This document shows, piece after piece, positions 36,201 to 47,367 of a DNA stretch of 64,000 nucleotides. Source of the DNA: Erodium maritimum (Eukaryota > Streptophyta > Magnoliopsida > Geraniales > Geraniaceae); assembly GCA_963921825.1 (NCBI GenBank), contig OY997588.1, forward strand, positions 65,368,617-65,432,616. The letters run 5' to 3'. The position numbers and the translations under genes are program-made. Within the stretch, counting starts at the first letter, position 1; each line of letters begins with the position of its first letter. The notes beneath the pieces were generated by a model. That model worked only from the letters and a program-made list of their open reading frames with translations, searched no databases and was not told the DNA's origin.

Positions 36201-39200
36201 TCCATTCTTAATAGTTCAATGCATTGTGATATTTGGATGATGTTAAGTATTATATTACTGTAGAAAAGGCACCATTATCTCACTTCACCTTGAGTTGTCA
36301 TAAATTTAGTTTTCGTGAAGTTCTCTATAACTATGATGCGTAATGGATGGTTGGGAATGCCTTACATTGGCTACATTTTGCTCTATTTAGGCTGAAGAGT
36401 TAAAGAAGTTCCTTTGGGAAAAGAATGTTCCCGCAAAGGTGTATGTGGGTATGCGATATTGGCATCCATTTACAGAGGAAGCTATCGAACAGGTACATGG
36501 TCTTTTAGTTTCTCATGCCCAATCAATAGATTTCAATCACTACATCAGAACTTGAGCTCAATGAGGAACTTCCCAGTGCTTTTTCCTACTCTTTCTAATA
36601 TGAAGATGTAAGTATGATTTAATTTAATCATAATCATGCAAATCAAATCTCTATTACTGCATAAATCGTAAAGCCTAGAGCTTAGAACAAGATGATTTTC
36701 AGAATTGATAATAGATCAAAATAACTTACCCTTGATCCATGAGAGTAGCGGTAGCATTAGATTGATTGATTAGGTTTCTGTGATGGTAGAGAAAACTAAC
36801 GTAGTGGGTGGAGAGAGGACCAATTCCTAGGGTTTTACTTTATATATAAACCCACCATTATGGTATAATATGAATTTACCTTTTTATTAATTAACCGATA
36901 TGACTTATCTTATTTTATTAAACATATTGTAATCACTGGACCACATAACATCTCACATACAAGCTCATATATTGGGCTTTAAAATAAGTGAGTCTTACCG
37001 ATGACTCCTGCTCAGTTGATTATCCTACTATATTGTCAAGGTTGTAAAAAACACTAGTCGGGGACTGATCGAATTTATATTTTCCTATTTCATTCAATAA
37101 CCTATTGTATATATACAATTAAAATTTAAAATTCTTTGTTAGGAGATTTGTCCCAGTTAGGAAGACTTGAACATTAGGAGGAAAGTCTAAAATTAATTAA
37201 AATTTAAATATTTTTCCCCTTTTTAATTTTTTTTTCCCTTTGTTTAAAATATTTTCTTGAATGGTTAAAGGCAGGTAGCTTTTTCCCTTAGTAACTTTTG
37301 GTTTAGTTTGTTTATCTATAACTTGACGTAATTAGTTGTTGAATTAATGATGCAGATAAAGAGAGATGGGATTACAAGGCTTGTTGTTCTTCCTCTTTAT
37401 CCACAGTTTTCGATATCAACTAGTGGCTCAAGCCTCAGACTCTTGGAAGGCATATTCCGGTGAGTAATGGTTTAGTGCTGCTGTTGTTGTGTTATTTTTC
37501 CATTGTATGATCAATTTATCAACACTGATCGGTTTTTCAGGGAGGATGAATATCTAGTTAACATGCAGCATACAGTGATACCTTCATGGTACCAGCGTGA
37601 AGGTTACATAAAGGCAATGGCTAATTTGATCGAAAAGGAGTTAAATAAATTTGATCGTCCTGAGAAGGTATTGTATCTTTCAGTGGTTTACATCTTTTTG
37701 TGCATTTAATATTTTAAAATTATTTTTTATTTTTAAAATTCTTATCTAGTGTTTAATTATTATTTAACTTTCTTAATTGTGGCTAGTATTAAAAAATTTA
37801 GTTCTATTCAAACATTGATAGGTAGGGTTTTTAAACAAGTAGAGTCTTAACGAGTCTGTTCAATTGGTTATAATCAAGCTCAAGCCGAATTCGAGTTGAG
37901 ATTGAAATCATTTAAAAACCAAGCCAAGGTTGAGACAAATCTTTCAAACCTCTCGAGCTGTCTTGTTTAATATTAAATTGGATATATAGCTTATTCAATT
38001 AAATCAAAATAATTCTATATTTTACCTAACATTTAGACAAAAATTACCAAACGAAGCTAGCCGAATTCGAGGTTGAGTATTTATTTCCGAGCCGTTTGAA
38101 ATCTCGACATTACTACAACTGTGGAGAAATCGAGTGGGAGACGAATTGTTTAATGATAGTATGCTTATATACATCGAGATGTATTTTTTAAGAATAATTG
38201 CAAAAAAGTACTCTGAGTTATTCACTTTTTGCAATTGTAGCCCTCTTCTTTGATAATTGCCAAAGAAGTGCCTTCTAATTGAAAAAGCTGGCTCCGTCAC
38301 TGTAGGTTATGATATTTTTTAGCGCTCATGGGGTGCCACTTGCATATGTGGAAAAGGCTGGTGATCCGTACAAGGCAGAAATGGAGGAATGTGTGGATTT
38401 GATTATGGAAGAATTAGAGAGGAGAAAGATCAATAATGCATACACTCTGGCTTATCAGGTGCTTTCATGTTTCAAAGTTGGTTATTTATGTGTTTATATG
38501 AAAATAAAGAGTATGGAAGCTAAAGGAGGCTGATGGCTATTTGTGTGGCATAACATTTTATCTCCATCCAAGCTTCTTAACTCTTGAATTCAAAAGTACT
38601 TTTTGGGGCATTATCCGTTGTAAACCAGCCTTATATATATTGTTGACTGTAAATCAATCTGGACCATTAGATCAAGTTGACCCTACAGCCCATGTTTTTT
38701 AGGTTTTTTTAATAATAAACATAAATTCAAAGTTCTGCATATTTACAACTCATGTCATTAAAGATTTTTTGGGAGGGATAATTGTAAAAATGTATCCTGA
38801 TGTATTCACTTTTTGCGAGTTTGTAGCCCTCTTCTTTGATAATTGCAAAAAAGTACCCCGACCATGTTTTTTAATGCACTTTGTGTAATTTAGTTTTAAA
38901 TGATGAGTTGACCCTTGAAAATTCAAATTAAAAAATCGTAATTTAAAAAGATAAAACCCAGAATTTCCACCTCTATTAATTTCCAGTTTTTAGATGTCAA
39001 GAAGGAAAATTTAGAGATGAATATTCTGAATTTTTTGGTTTTTAATTATTAGTTTGTTAAAAGGTACAATTTTCATTTTGAAACATAAAGTGCAACAAAA
39101 AGACAAGTTCATGGAACTTTTTTGCAATTATAAAAGAAGAGGGTTACAACTTCCAGAAGTTGAATACCCGGGGTACTTTTTTTGCAATTATCCTTTTTTT

Positions 39201-40275
39201 AAAATTTGGACCATCTATTATACTTTGATCTAATGGTCCAGATTGGTTTAAAGTTAACAATATATGGTCGGGTTTACAACAGATTGTATTCCTCTACTTT
39301 CTTATCACATAGCATCCTATTGCCTCTTTGTTGAGTGGTAATGTCCATACAGAGCAGAGTTGGGCCTGTGGAATGGTTGAAACCCTATACAGATGATACA
39401 ATCATAGAGCTTGGGAAAAGAGGAGTGAAACGTCTCCTAGCTGTCCCGATAAGGTAACTAGTAGTGATGTGTGGAAAGGTCATGTGCTATGTACATTTCA
39501 ATCGTTAACCTAAGTTTACAATGAATACATCACAGCTTCGTGAGCGAGCACATTGAAACTTTAGAAGAAATCGACGTTGAGTATAAGGAGTTAGCTCTAG
39601 AATCTGGCATAGAAAAATGGGGACGTGTTCCTGCATTGGGCGTTGAGCCTACCTTTATTGCAGACTTGGCAGATGCTGTGATTGAGAGTCTCCCCTATGT
39701 TGGAGCCATGGCTGTCTCAAATCTTGAAGCCCGACAGGTAACATTATCATATGGGATAATTGCAAAACTTACGGTGAACTATGCGCGTTTTGCCAATACC
39801 ATCAGTTAACTATTTTTCTTTGGCAAATTACACCCCGAACTATTTTCCATCTGCAAATCCGTTATCTTTAACGGAAATTAGTCATGTGACTGTCATGCGC
39901 CTTCAATTTTCTCGGAAATGACAGTTTTCCCCTTTACATTATATGTGTTTTGCAATTTGGAACCCTTATGTATACTCTAACAACATTATCATTTTGTGTG
40001 AGTGACTTTAAGGAAGGATCTGATAGGAGGTTGATATGTTTGTGCAGTCCCTGGTTCCACTCGGCAGTGTGGAGGAGCTGTTGGCAACATATGACTCGAA
40101 ACGCAAGGAGCTGCCCCCGCCGGTGACAGTGTGGGAATGGGGTTGGACGAAGAGTGCAGAGACTTGGAATGGAAGAGCGGCCATGCTTGCAGTGCTGGTT
40201 TTGTTGGTCTTAGAAGTCACAACTGGTCAGGGGTTTCTACACCAATGGGGTATATTGCCCTTACGGCAGAACTGA
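33205..40275 (+). CDS. FC2: Ferrochelatase 2, chloroplastic (ten exons)
   Basis: The enzyme inserts Fe2+ into protoporphyrin IX, the last step of haem synthesis, in plastids. Coding exons are 33205-33266, 34485-34812, 35385-35528, 36391-36492, 37356-37459, 37541-37667, 38306-38458, 39353-39453, 39536-39737 and 40048-40275. All introns are GT...AG and phases agree. They total 1551 nt, or 516 residues, close to the 512 remembered for Arabidopsis FC2. Residues 1 to about 85 look like a transit peptide. [14 protein letters not shown] opens the catalytic domain. FSAHG holds the catalytic His297, and SEHIETLEE gives the H379/E381 pair. Residues 470-505 ([16 protein letters not shown] and a hydrophobic segment) are the chlorophyll-binding-like tail that separates FC2 from FC1. 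The exon-1 start is supported by frame and the short leader, not by conservation. No break was seen. Introns are loaded with MITEs. Confidence 0.95.
33502..33933. mobile_element. Fold-back MITE in ferrochelatase intron 1
   Basis: The left end AGGGTTATTTTCATCTCACT and the inverted right end AGTGAGATGAAAATATCCCT bound about 430 bp. CATCTCACTACCCTA and its inverse recur several times inside, so the arms are themselves repetitive. There is no coding capacity. Confidence 0.7.
34006..34115 (-). mobile_element. Possible tRNA-derived SINE fragment
   Basis: On the minus strand GGTCACAGGTTCGAAACCC contains a good Pol III B-box-like core (GTTCGAAAC), followed by an about 50-bp body ending GTTAGACTAGGC. 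No clear A box or terminal poly(A) was identified. It lies in intron 1 of ferrochelatase. Confidence 0.4.
34912..35327. mobile_element. MITE family M, copy a (intron 2)
   Basis: It belongs to a family with inverted ends GGATAATTGCAAAAAAGTA, an inner CTTCTTTGATAATTGCAAAAA block, then GACGATTTTACCCTTG and its inverse. The left end is shortened in this copy, and the right end TTTTTGCAACTATCC is present. It lies entirely in intron 2. Confidence 0.75.
35636..36044. mobile_element. MITE family M, copy b (intron 3)
   Basis: A complete or nearly complete copy starts GGGATAATTGCAAAAACGTA and ends TTTTTTTGCAAGTATTCC. It has the same internal palindromic layout as copies a, d and e. Confidence 0.8.
38193..38283. 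mobile_element. MITE family M, partial copy c (intron 6)
   Basis: Only one arm, about 90 bp, is present (ATAATTGCAAAAAAGTACTC, then TTTGCAATTGTAGCCCTC). It ends about 22 bp before the exon 7 acceptor at 38305, so it lies within the branch-point region of that intron. Confidence 0.7.
38614..39284. mobile_element. Outer MITE in intron 7, hosting a family M copy
   Basis: The left end TTGTAAACCAGCC with AATCTGGACCATTAGATCAA is mirrored at the right end as TTTGATCTAATGGTCCAGAT with GGTTTACAAC. The arms are about 65 bp. Copy d of family M lies within it. The family differs from M and from the (TA)n fold-backs. Confidence 0.75.
38775..39193. mobile_element. MITE family M, copy d (nested, intron 7)
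   Basis: It starts GGGATAATTGTAAAAATGTA and ends TTTTTTTGCAATTATCC. It sits inside the outer MITE 38614-39284 and is therefore the younger of the two. Confidence 0.8.
39750..39990. other. Intron 9 sequence resembling a diverged repeat
   Basis: It begins GGGATAATTGCAAAACTTAC, like the family M end, but continues differently (GGCAAATTACACCCCGAACT, then AATCCGTTATCTTTAACGG). A matching inverted end was not found. It may be a fragment of another repeat. Confidence 0.3.
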
Positions 40276-40280
40276 ATCAA

Positions 40281-40654
40281 GCGATAATTGCAAAAAAGTA
40301 CCTTGAGGTATTCACTTTTTGTAACTTCTAGCGCTTTTCTTTGATCGCGAAAAAGGGCCCTGGACTTGTCTTTTTGTTGAACCACTATTTTACCCTTGGA
40401 AATTTAGATTTAAAAAAAAAATAATTAGATAACAAAAAATCCAATTTTTCATATCCATTAACTTTCTTACTCTTTGAGTAATATAAAGAGGAGGAAATTT
40501 TGGATTTTCTTTTACTTATCATTTTTAAAAAATCTAAACTGCAAGGGTAAAATCGTCAAGTTTAGGATACTTTTTGCAATTATCAAAGAAGGGGGTTATA
40601 AGTTACTAGAAAATGAATACCCGAGGGTACTTTTTTTTTTTTTGCAATTATCCC
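40281..40654. mobile_element. MITE family M, copy e (3' untranslated region)
   Basis: It starts five bases after the ferrochelatase stop codon (TGA, 40273-40275) and ends TTTTTTTGCAATTATCCC. If the transcript runs to the AATAAA at 40907, this copy makes up most of the proximal 3' untranslated region and could fold into a long hairpin. Confidence 0.8.
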
Positions 40655-40906
40655 GTGAATCAACTCATGATGCCAAGTTGTGAAATTTTCTTCCTGCCAC
40701 TTGTTCCTTTCTTCTTTTTGTAAAACGAAAGATATGCACATGGCATTAGTAAATATATGAACCCTAACATTGAGGCATTAGTGCCCCATGGTCCTTCCAG
40801 GATTAATGAGTATTTAGCTTAGGTGCTACTTGTAATATCTTTTTGGGTTATTGAGATTCATACAAGTTTGCATAAGTTTTTTTCCTGCACCAATTATTGT
40901 CTGAGC

Positions 40907-40912
40907 AATAAA
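40907..40912 (+). terminator. Candidate polyadenylation signal for ferrochelatase
   Basis: AATAAA lies 632 bp after the stop codon, downstream of the MITE in the 3' region. It is the first canonical hexamer I noticed there. Plant signals are loose, so an earlier site inside the MITE is possible. Confidence 0.45.
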
Positions 40913-43515
40913 GACCTCAAACATGTACTTTTGAACCGGCCTCTTTCAACAAAAACGTGTTGTCACTTTCTTACTAAAAAGATGTACTAAAGTGTCACTT
41001 TTTTGTAACCCTCTAAGTATATTTATGGATTAAGAATTCTCTTTTTTCTCTCAGTATCTCCCGACAAAAGCAGCTGCCATTGCTTTTCTGCCTCCCCCGT
41101 GGCCTCAGGCTTTGTTCGTTATCGGTGGAGGCCTCCATCTCCTCCTTCCCTTCCTATCCCACCCATATCTTCCATCCTGCCTTTTTTGGTCCGACTTCTC
41201 TATTCCCTTTTCCTGACCTCCCCCTCCTACCATTACTCGTTCCCGGCCTTCAAGCTCCAGTAAGATCTAAAGCGGGTTTGGGTAGATTTGCCCTCGTGCA
41301 TTAAAATCTGTTGGTTTCAGTGTCGTCTTTTTCGTCACCCCGTTCGATCGTTCTGGTCGGTGTTTCGAAGAGGCCTCGATGCATGAATGGGTCTTGCTCA
41401 TGTGCTCGGTGAAGATACTCGTTTCTGGATACAGTAGCGGTCGTCTTGGAGCCTTCTGTCTCTAGTGATGTTCATGGTTCTCGATGGGGTGCCCAGATCC
41501 GACGACTCATGGTATGTTGGGTACGACTTCTCCCTTGTGTTCTCCAAGATTCGATCGATCTGTCTTTTTCCGTTCACGATCCTAGTGCTGGTTGGCGTCG
41601 AGTGTTATGCCAAGTTTGCCTTTGTTGCAGACCCTATTAGATTAGAGTAAGGGAGCTGTTTAGTGGTGTTGGCCGCGGCGTGCCGGGGTCTTGTTGGCTC
41701 CAATGAGTTTAGACTAGTCCAAAGGTTCGGTCTTCAGTAGCAGGGACCTTGGAGCTGTGATGGCCGCTGGCTGCCAGGTTCTATGCAGGTAGGTCTCTTT
41801 GTTTTTTTTTTTATGTTTCGTCGGAATTGGTTTAAGTCTCACTGTTCAGGCCTAAAGCCTCTGTTTTCTTCCAAACTTTATAGTAAGAAAATCAAGGTTC
41901 AAGACCTCGTTGTTGTATTTTGTTTTTTCCCCATTATTTGGGTGCATTTTGGTTGCCTTCAAATTCACAACCATTATCACATTGAAAAGCTTTAATGGGA
42001 AAACCAAATTGTGTGTGACCATAGGTGCGAAACTGAACAAATAAGTTGAACATATCAAATTTGAATCGTAAAGGAAAATCCCATAAGAAGTGATAAAAAC
42101 CATTCATGGTATCAAAGCTTGATTACTCACAGATCTCGGTTCAAACCTCACTCTCTAAAAAAGTAACTAATTTCTTCTCAATTTATCAAATTTGTCCCAA
42201 ATGGGTGCCTTCTCAATGAGCTCACCTCCTCTTCTAAATAATCCACATCCAAGCCTGTAAACGGTCTATCAGTGAGGGCGCGTGTTAGAATATAACTAAA
42301 ATTGGGCCTTCAACTATCAGATTGAGCTTTTAGTTGAGTTGATCCTCTAATAGTATTGACCGTCAAGCAGACATGGTGTGCTAATTTTATTGAGGTAGCA
42401 TTATGTTACCATGATGTGGTATGGGAAACGAAGTGGTGACAAGATTTTCTAACTTAATTGCTATTACTAAGTAAAGAGAGGTGATGCACATACGAGGTGT
42501 CACTCTTTGTGTATAAATAAGAGTTTAAACGTAGATACCTACTCTAAAGTATTGGTCACGAAAACTAAGCAACCAATAATTTTAAAATGTTAAATAAGAT
42601 AACTTAAGTATTGGTCACAACCTTTTTCCGGTAAAAATAGACGGAATGTTCCATTCCGTTAGACATGTGACAACATGTGCTAGTTAATTGAGAGTGAAAT
42701 GACGATTTTGTCTTTACTCATTTGAACCCTCTGGAATTTTAAGGGGAGATTATCATTTTTCCCTCGTCTAATAATAAATAATTTTTTAAAAAATAATTGT
42801 AAAACATAAAATAATTAATTAAATAAACAAAACAAGACAAATTTTAAAAATACAAAAAAAATTATAATAATCCATCTCGTTTCTAGACAACTTTCATTTT
42901 ACAAATCTTTCTTTTCTGTTACATTTTTCCAAATCAACAAATTGTTCATCTTGTTTCCATTTTCCATTTTCGAAATCAAAACGAAAAGATGAATGTCATT
43001 GTTTCAGTCTTTCCATTGTCTCTAATCGCTCCATATAGTCTCTCCATCTAAGTTTTAATCTCTCTATCTCTAGTCCTAACTTCTAGGTCTCAGCCCTGGT
43101 CTCCATCGTCTGCAATGGTGGTCCTTGACCAGCTCGGCATTTGGTTCATCGATATTATTAATCATTGGAGGATGAACATAGAAACGTTGTGGAGATCTGA
43201 GCAACGTCTTTGAGACTTGATCAACGTCGAAGTTGTCTCGTCTTCATTCCACTCTGATTCTAGTTCTCGTCACCACCATCCTCTTCGATTATGAGCAATG
43301 AAACTAATGGTGGGATCTCTACGAATTTGGGTTTCGGTCGATTCCGACCTTGAGGGGCATGGGAGTGGCAGTCACACGGAAGCATCAAGGAAGGTCTTTA
43401 AGCCATCTATGTGCAAATCTAGATTGAGGGAAAAATCGTCGCGAGTCCTCTCCTACTTCGTCGAGGAAGATGCTCGAGAAACTACGCCAAAAGGGCACAT
43501 CAACGACCAAATAAA
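40913..43515. other. Intergenic stretch with no gene recognised
   Basis: Several open frames of 60-99 codons occur (for example 41080-41304, 41446-41640 and 43298-43597), but none shows a known domain or a promoter context. 42095-42140 has TGGTATCAAAGCTTGATTAC followed by GGTTCAAACC, resembling a retroelement or tRNA-like fragment. TGTTAGAATATAAC near 42284 resembles the start of a plant LTR. Otherwise nothing is supported. Confidence 0.4.
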
Positions 43516-44693
43516 TGTTGGGTCTCGAGATAGGGTTGAAGATGAACCAACTCGCAGCGGAAAATCAAGGAAAACCAAGAGACGATTAAAACCATGAAAC
43601 AACTAACAAAGAATGGATTCACAAGAGAAAAATTCAGCACTATTTCTTACCAAAACAAGAACACCGGTTAACGAATGAATGACTTGAGTCTCCAAGACAC
43701 CTACGTATCCACATGGGAATCAAAACCACGTAGTTCTTCTCTTTGAGGACTCAAGAACACAAAAATGGAGGTGGGAGCTTGCTAAACCCGAAATTGCAAG
43801 GGTAGGGGGAGAGAAGTTGTGTTTCCTATTCTTGTCTTGTGTTTGTTATGTTGAAAAAAGATGACTTAAACATAACAAACCTCATACTTGTCCAACTAAA
43901 GGCATGGGACAAACATGGTGACAAGTAAGGTGTAAATAGGACAAAGTATGGCAAGACAAGATTGGGTTAGGTGGGGAATCACCAACACCTTAATCCTTGT
44001 CTTGCTTACTTAGTACTAATTAATCAAGACTTGATTAATTAGTTCCATGGGCCTTGGTTGCATGGGCCTTTCATGGGCCTCTTGGAACATGGCCCGTGGC
44101 CATTTCCAACGAGGTCCCGTGATTCGCTCATCGCCTCCAAGCCTTCCATACCGAAAATGTCCAACATTATCCAACGCGATCAATCCCAAGACTCCAAGCC
44201 TTGTCTCGATCCGTAAAGTCCTATTCACTTACGGGCACATGACCCAAAACCCAGTTTTTGTCATGTCCCGAGACAACTCCCTTTTGGCCATTCTCCATAA
44301 ATGTGTCAATGAGTTTCATCCTCCGGTGTGACCCTTAGGTTTATGCATGTCAATAGATCAACGTAAAATCCCATTTTACTTGATCCTATTTAAGTTGCAA
44401 CTAACGAGACTTTAGTATTGCCTGACACTGCATAACGAATCAACCCTGTCGATTCTAACCTTACCGTCGTCCCTGTCATTATCCTTTTATCCCCGATATC
44501 CTGATTGAGATAAGGCATAGAGTCGTCATCCTTATTATTCTCAATCACTATTCCTTGATATGTGAGATGACTGAATATATGATACCCAGTATCATGTGCA
44601 TGGCCATGCTATTCTTTCAGTCACTCTCGATCAAGCGGCCGAGAACCGATATCTTTCTCATACCTCAGTATGAGGGATAAATCCCTTAGCCGT
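43516..44693 (-). repeat. Copia C LTR, left part (family 1)
   Basis: It begins TGTTGGGTCTCGAG at 43516 (the LTR end on the minus strand) and matches 11751-12115 from 44329 on. It is interrupted after 44693 by the composite insertion, and its remainder resumes at 62931. The five bases GCCGT (44689-44693) are repeated at 62931-62935. Confidence 0.8.
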
Positions 44694-46102
44694 TGATGTG
44701 GACATAAAATGCATCGGTTTTGGATGTTTTTATCCCACATTCTTGAGCTTTTTAGTCCCGGAATTGTATAATTTGGTTCACTTTTCCGTACTTTGTCTCT
44801 CATTGTGTTTTGTAGGTGCTTTGATCGAAAAAAAGGCTAAAATAAAGGAAAATCCGGTTTTAGGAGTTTTGGAAGCTGGCTGATTTTGCGAAGGGCATAA
44901 CTTCTTCATACGAACTCCGATTGTCTTCACATATATTTCAAATCGAAGGGAATTCAGAGATCTACAACTTTTGTCAAGAGCCCAAGACCATTTAGGACCT
45001 CTATCAGGCCCGCGCGAGGCTTTCCGATTTCCAGACGGATTTTCTACTTAAGAAAAGGAATTTTTCCTATTCCAAATCCGAATTTGAGAAGGAAATAAGG
45101 GTCTTGAAGTCCTATATATAGGGGAGCACGAATTTGGAGAGGGAGAACTGGTATTGGGCATTATTTTAGAGAGATTGAGAGTTAGGGTTTGAGATTTGGT
45201 GAGAGAGAAGTGCTTAGGAACAAGGATTGAAGCAAAACTATTGAAGTTTCATCATTGAATTGGTATTTTGTATCAACTTTACCTTTCAATTATGTTTATC
45301 TCTTGTTCTTTTTCATCTTTGTGTTCTTCCTTCTTCTCCATGAGCTAAGCTTCCATTGATCTAGGGCTAGGGGAAGCAATATGAATAATTGATTCAATGG
45401 GTTTGTAGTTATATTGTGCAATTTGTGTTTAGGATAATGTTTACATAATTTGGAATTAATGCTTCATCAAATTGATCACTTGATAGTTGATTAGGTTTTA
45501 GCACTCAATAATCGAAAGCTGAGAGTGACTAAAAGGACTAAGGATTATGTAACTCGGGTTTAAATCTAGTCTCTAATAAAGTTAGGTTAACACGAGTGTA
45601 ACAGCTATAGGCGTATAAACCGAAAGTTAGAGGAGTTCATGAATCGTAATGTTGTATGTCTCACTACACCCAGATTAGAAATAACTAGGTGGTCAGATTA
45701 TAATAGGGACCTAATTCGATCGAAAGATGTTTAGGACCAGTCGAGAGAACTTCTGTTACCTTTAGATTTACCTTATTTACACATGTAAAGACAAACCCCT
45801 GCGAGTCAATAGTCATATTGTGACTCCGTTAAAGCCCTAGATCACCTTTTCTCTGAATTTCACAAACACCTGATATTTTGTCTCTTACTTGATTCCAATT
45901 TATTTTACTTTAGAGTTCAAACTGTTATTTACATTTTAAAAACTAAAACAAACTCTTTTCAGAAACAGATTAATAATAGATTTTAAATCGAGTGACTGTT
46001 TTACTGCTCCCTTGGGTATGATAACCGGACTTGAACCGAAATACTACTTGACGATCGGTGCGCTTGCCGCGCCCTTTTTGTGAGTTAATTCTCAGGGCGT
46101 CA
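44694..46102 (+). repeat. LTR X of the composite (5' LTR)
   Basis: It is 1409 bp, starts TGATGTGGACATAAAATGC and ends CAGGGCGTCA, followed after six bases by the primer site. It differs from LTR Y mainly in a central block. It is about 97-99 percent identical by eye to LTR X' at 61106. Confidence 0.8.
45113..45120 (+). promoter_or_regulatory. LTR TATA box, LTR X
   Basis: TATATATA precedes the conserved GGAGAGGGAGAACTGGTATT stretch, a likely transcription start area. LTR Y keeps a TATATATAG box at about 58885, while LTR X' has a weaker version near 61525. Confidence 0.5.
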
Positions 46103-46108
46103 AGTTAA

Positions 46109-46130
46109 TGGCGTCGTTGCCGGGGAGCAA
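46109..46130 (+). other. Primer binding site, Athila/Tat type
   Basis: TGGCGTCGTTGCCGGGGAGC closely resembles the TGGCGCCGTTGCCGGGGA primer site known from Athila and Tat elements, thought to pair with a tRNA-Asp 3' end. It starts six bases after the LTR. Confidence 0.7.
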
Positions 46131-46221
46131 CTAAAGCAACACTTATATTTTTAATTTGTGTTGAGACTGTTTCATTTTTTCGTATATATATTTTCAGTTA
46201 ATTCATTGCAATATAACTTTT

Positions 46222-47283
46222 ATGGAGAATTGGTATGATAATAATGTGTATTGTGATTTGTGTGGAGCTAACGGTCATGTTATGTATGATTGTGAGTATT
46301 ATGTCCAACCAATTCCCTATAGTCAATTATGGGAGGACGCTTCCGCTTTTGATCAAGGATATCAAGTTGAACCACAATCGTCTAATAACGAGAAGTCAGA
46401 ACTTATCCGTGTTGTGCTTAACCCACTTGTGGATAGGGAATATAGGGAGGAGTTGATGATGGAATTTTTGATGAATTATAGAGCTCTACACGATCAAGCA
46501 ACTCACATTGAGGATGATCATTCCAAACACTTATGTGACACAACAAAGCAAGAAACTCGTGATTCAATCATGAGTTTAGAGGTAAGTGCGGAATGTGAGG
46601 TATCAAATTCTAATCCCTCTCGTATATTATCTATGTCATCTCCATATATTTTGGATGCATTGAATTCTTTAGATGTAAATAATGATTGTATAATTGTAGA
46701 AAATAGTTCACAAACTCTTGTTGAACCGAATCCTTCCATAGTATCCATAGAGTTGGCTGATAAATCTATTAGATATCCAAGGGGTACTATGGAAGATGTT
46801 CTCAAGAGAGGGGTTATACTTGAATCTCCCATTGATTTTATTTTGGTAGACATCGAGCATGATGTCGAAATTCCCTTCGGAGTGAGAGATTCATTTTTGG
46901 ATTCTAGCAAATCAACTCTACATGTTCAACTCATCCCATTGATTTTCAAATTTAATATTGAGCATAGGGTTTTTGATATAAAGCATAATTTTTGTGATAT
47001 ATTTGCTGGTACTCATTCCCCGTTTGTGAGCTATTATTCTATTTTGGTAGATGCTATTGACCCTTGTTGGCAGGTGCATTTTCCAATTTATGGGCTTCAT
47101 GTCCCACCCAAGTTATGCCAAGATGAGATTGATCATAATTATTCTGTTAAGGCTAAGCTTGATGAAATTGACCTTGAGTTTGGAGCTCTTACCAAACTTA
47201 AGGAAAAGGTTCTTGTGCTACATTGTGTTCCTTCTCCCGCCTTCACATCCACACCTGAAGAGGAGGACGCAATGGAAGTATGA
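46222..47283 (+). CDS. 353-residue frame: zinc knuckle plus protease-like remnant, non-autonomous Athila-type element
   Basis: An uninterrupted frame starts MENWYDNNVY about 90 bases after the primer site. A CCHC zinc knuckle is present at C11, C14, H19 and C24. Around residues 175-235 the stretch ELADKSIRYPRGTMEDVL resembles the part of Athila/Gypsy protease downstream of the catalytic site, and no DTG catalytic triplet is visible. The C-terminal 100 residues are not recognised. RT, RNase H and integrase are absent. The frame ends just before the conserved AACGACGTT..TTGGGAGG block. It could be an RNA-binding helper protein of the element, but that is inference. Confidence 0.6.
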   Translation: MENWYDNNVYCDLCGANGHVMYDCEYYVQPIPYSQLWEDASAFDQGYQVEPQSSNNEKSELIRVVLNPLVDREYREELMMEFLMNYRALHDQATHIEDDHSKHLCDTTKQETRDSIMSLEVSAECEVSNSNPSRILSMSSPYILDALNSLDVNNDCIIVENSSQTLVEPNPSIVSIELADKSIRYPRGTMEDVLKRGVILESPIDFILVDIEHDVEIPFGVRDSFLDSSKSTLHVQLIPLIFKFNIEHRVFDIKHNFCDIFAGTHSPFVSYYSILVDAIDPCWQVHFPIYGLHVPPKLCQDEIDHNYSVKAKLDEIDLEFGALTKLKEKVLVLHCVPSPAFTSTPEEEDAMEV

Positions 47284-47319
47284 GACGTTCGGGAGGCCAC
47301 CTGATTGATCCTCCTATCC

Positions 47320-47367
47320 GTCGAGCAAACGACGTTAAACAAATGCGCTTGTTGGGAGGGAACCCAA
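47320..47367 (+). other. Conserved post-frame motif of Athila/Tat elements
   Basis: GTCGAGCAAACGACGTTAAA followed by GCGCTTGTTGGGAGGGAACCC strongly resembles a block that recurs after coding regions in Athila/Tat-like elements. It supports the family call. Confidence 0.55.

Noticed and set aside
41080-41640. Possible small gene after ferrochelatase
   Set aside because: Short overlapping frames with biased composition, no domain and no splice-consistent extension seen.
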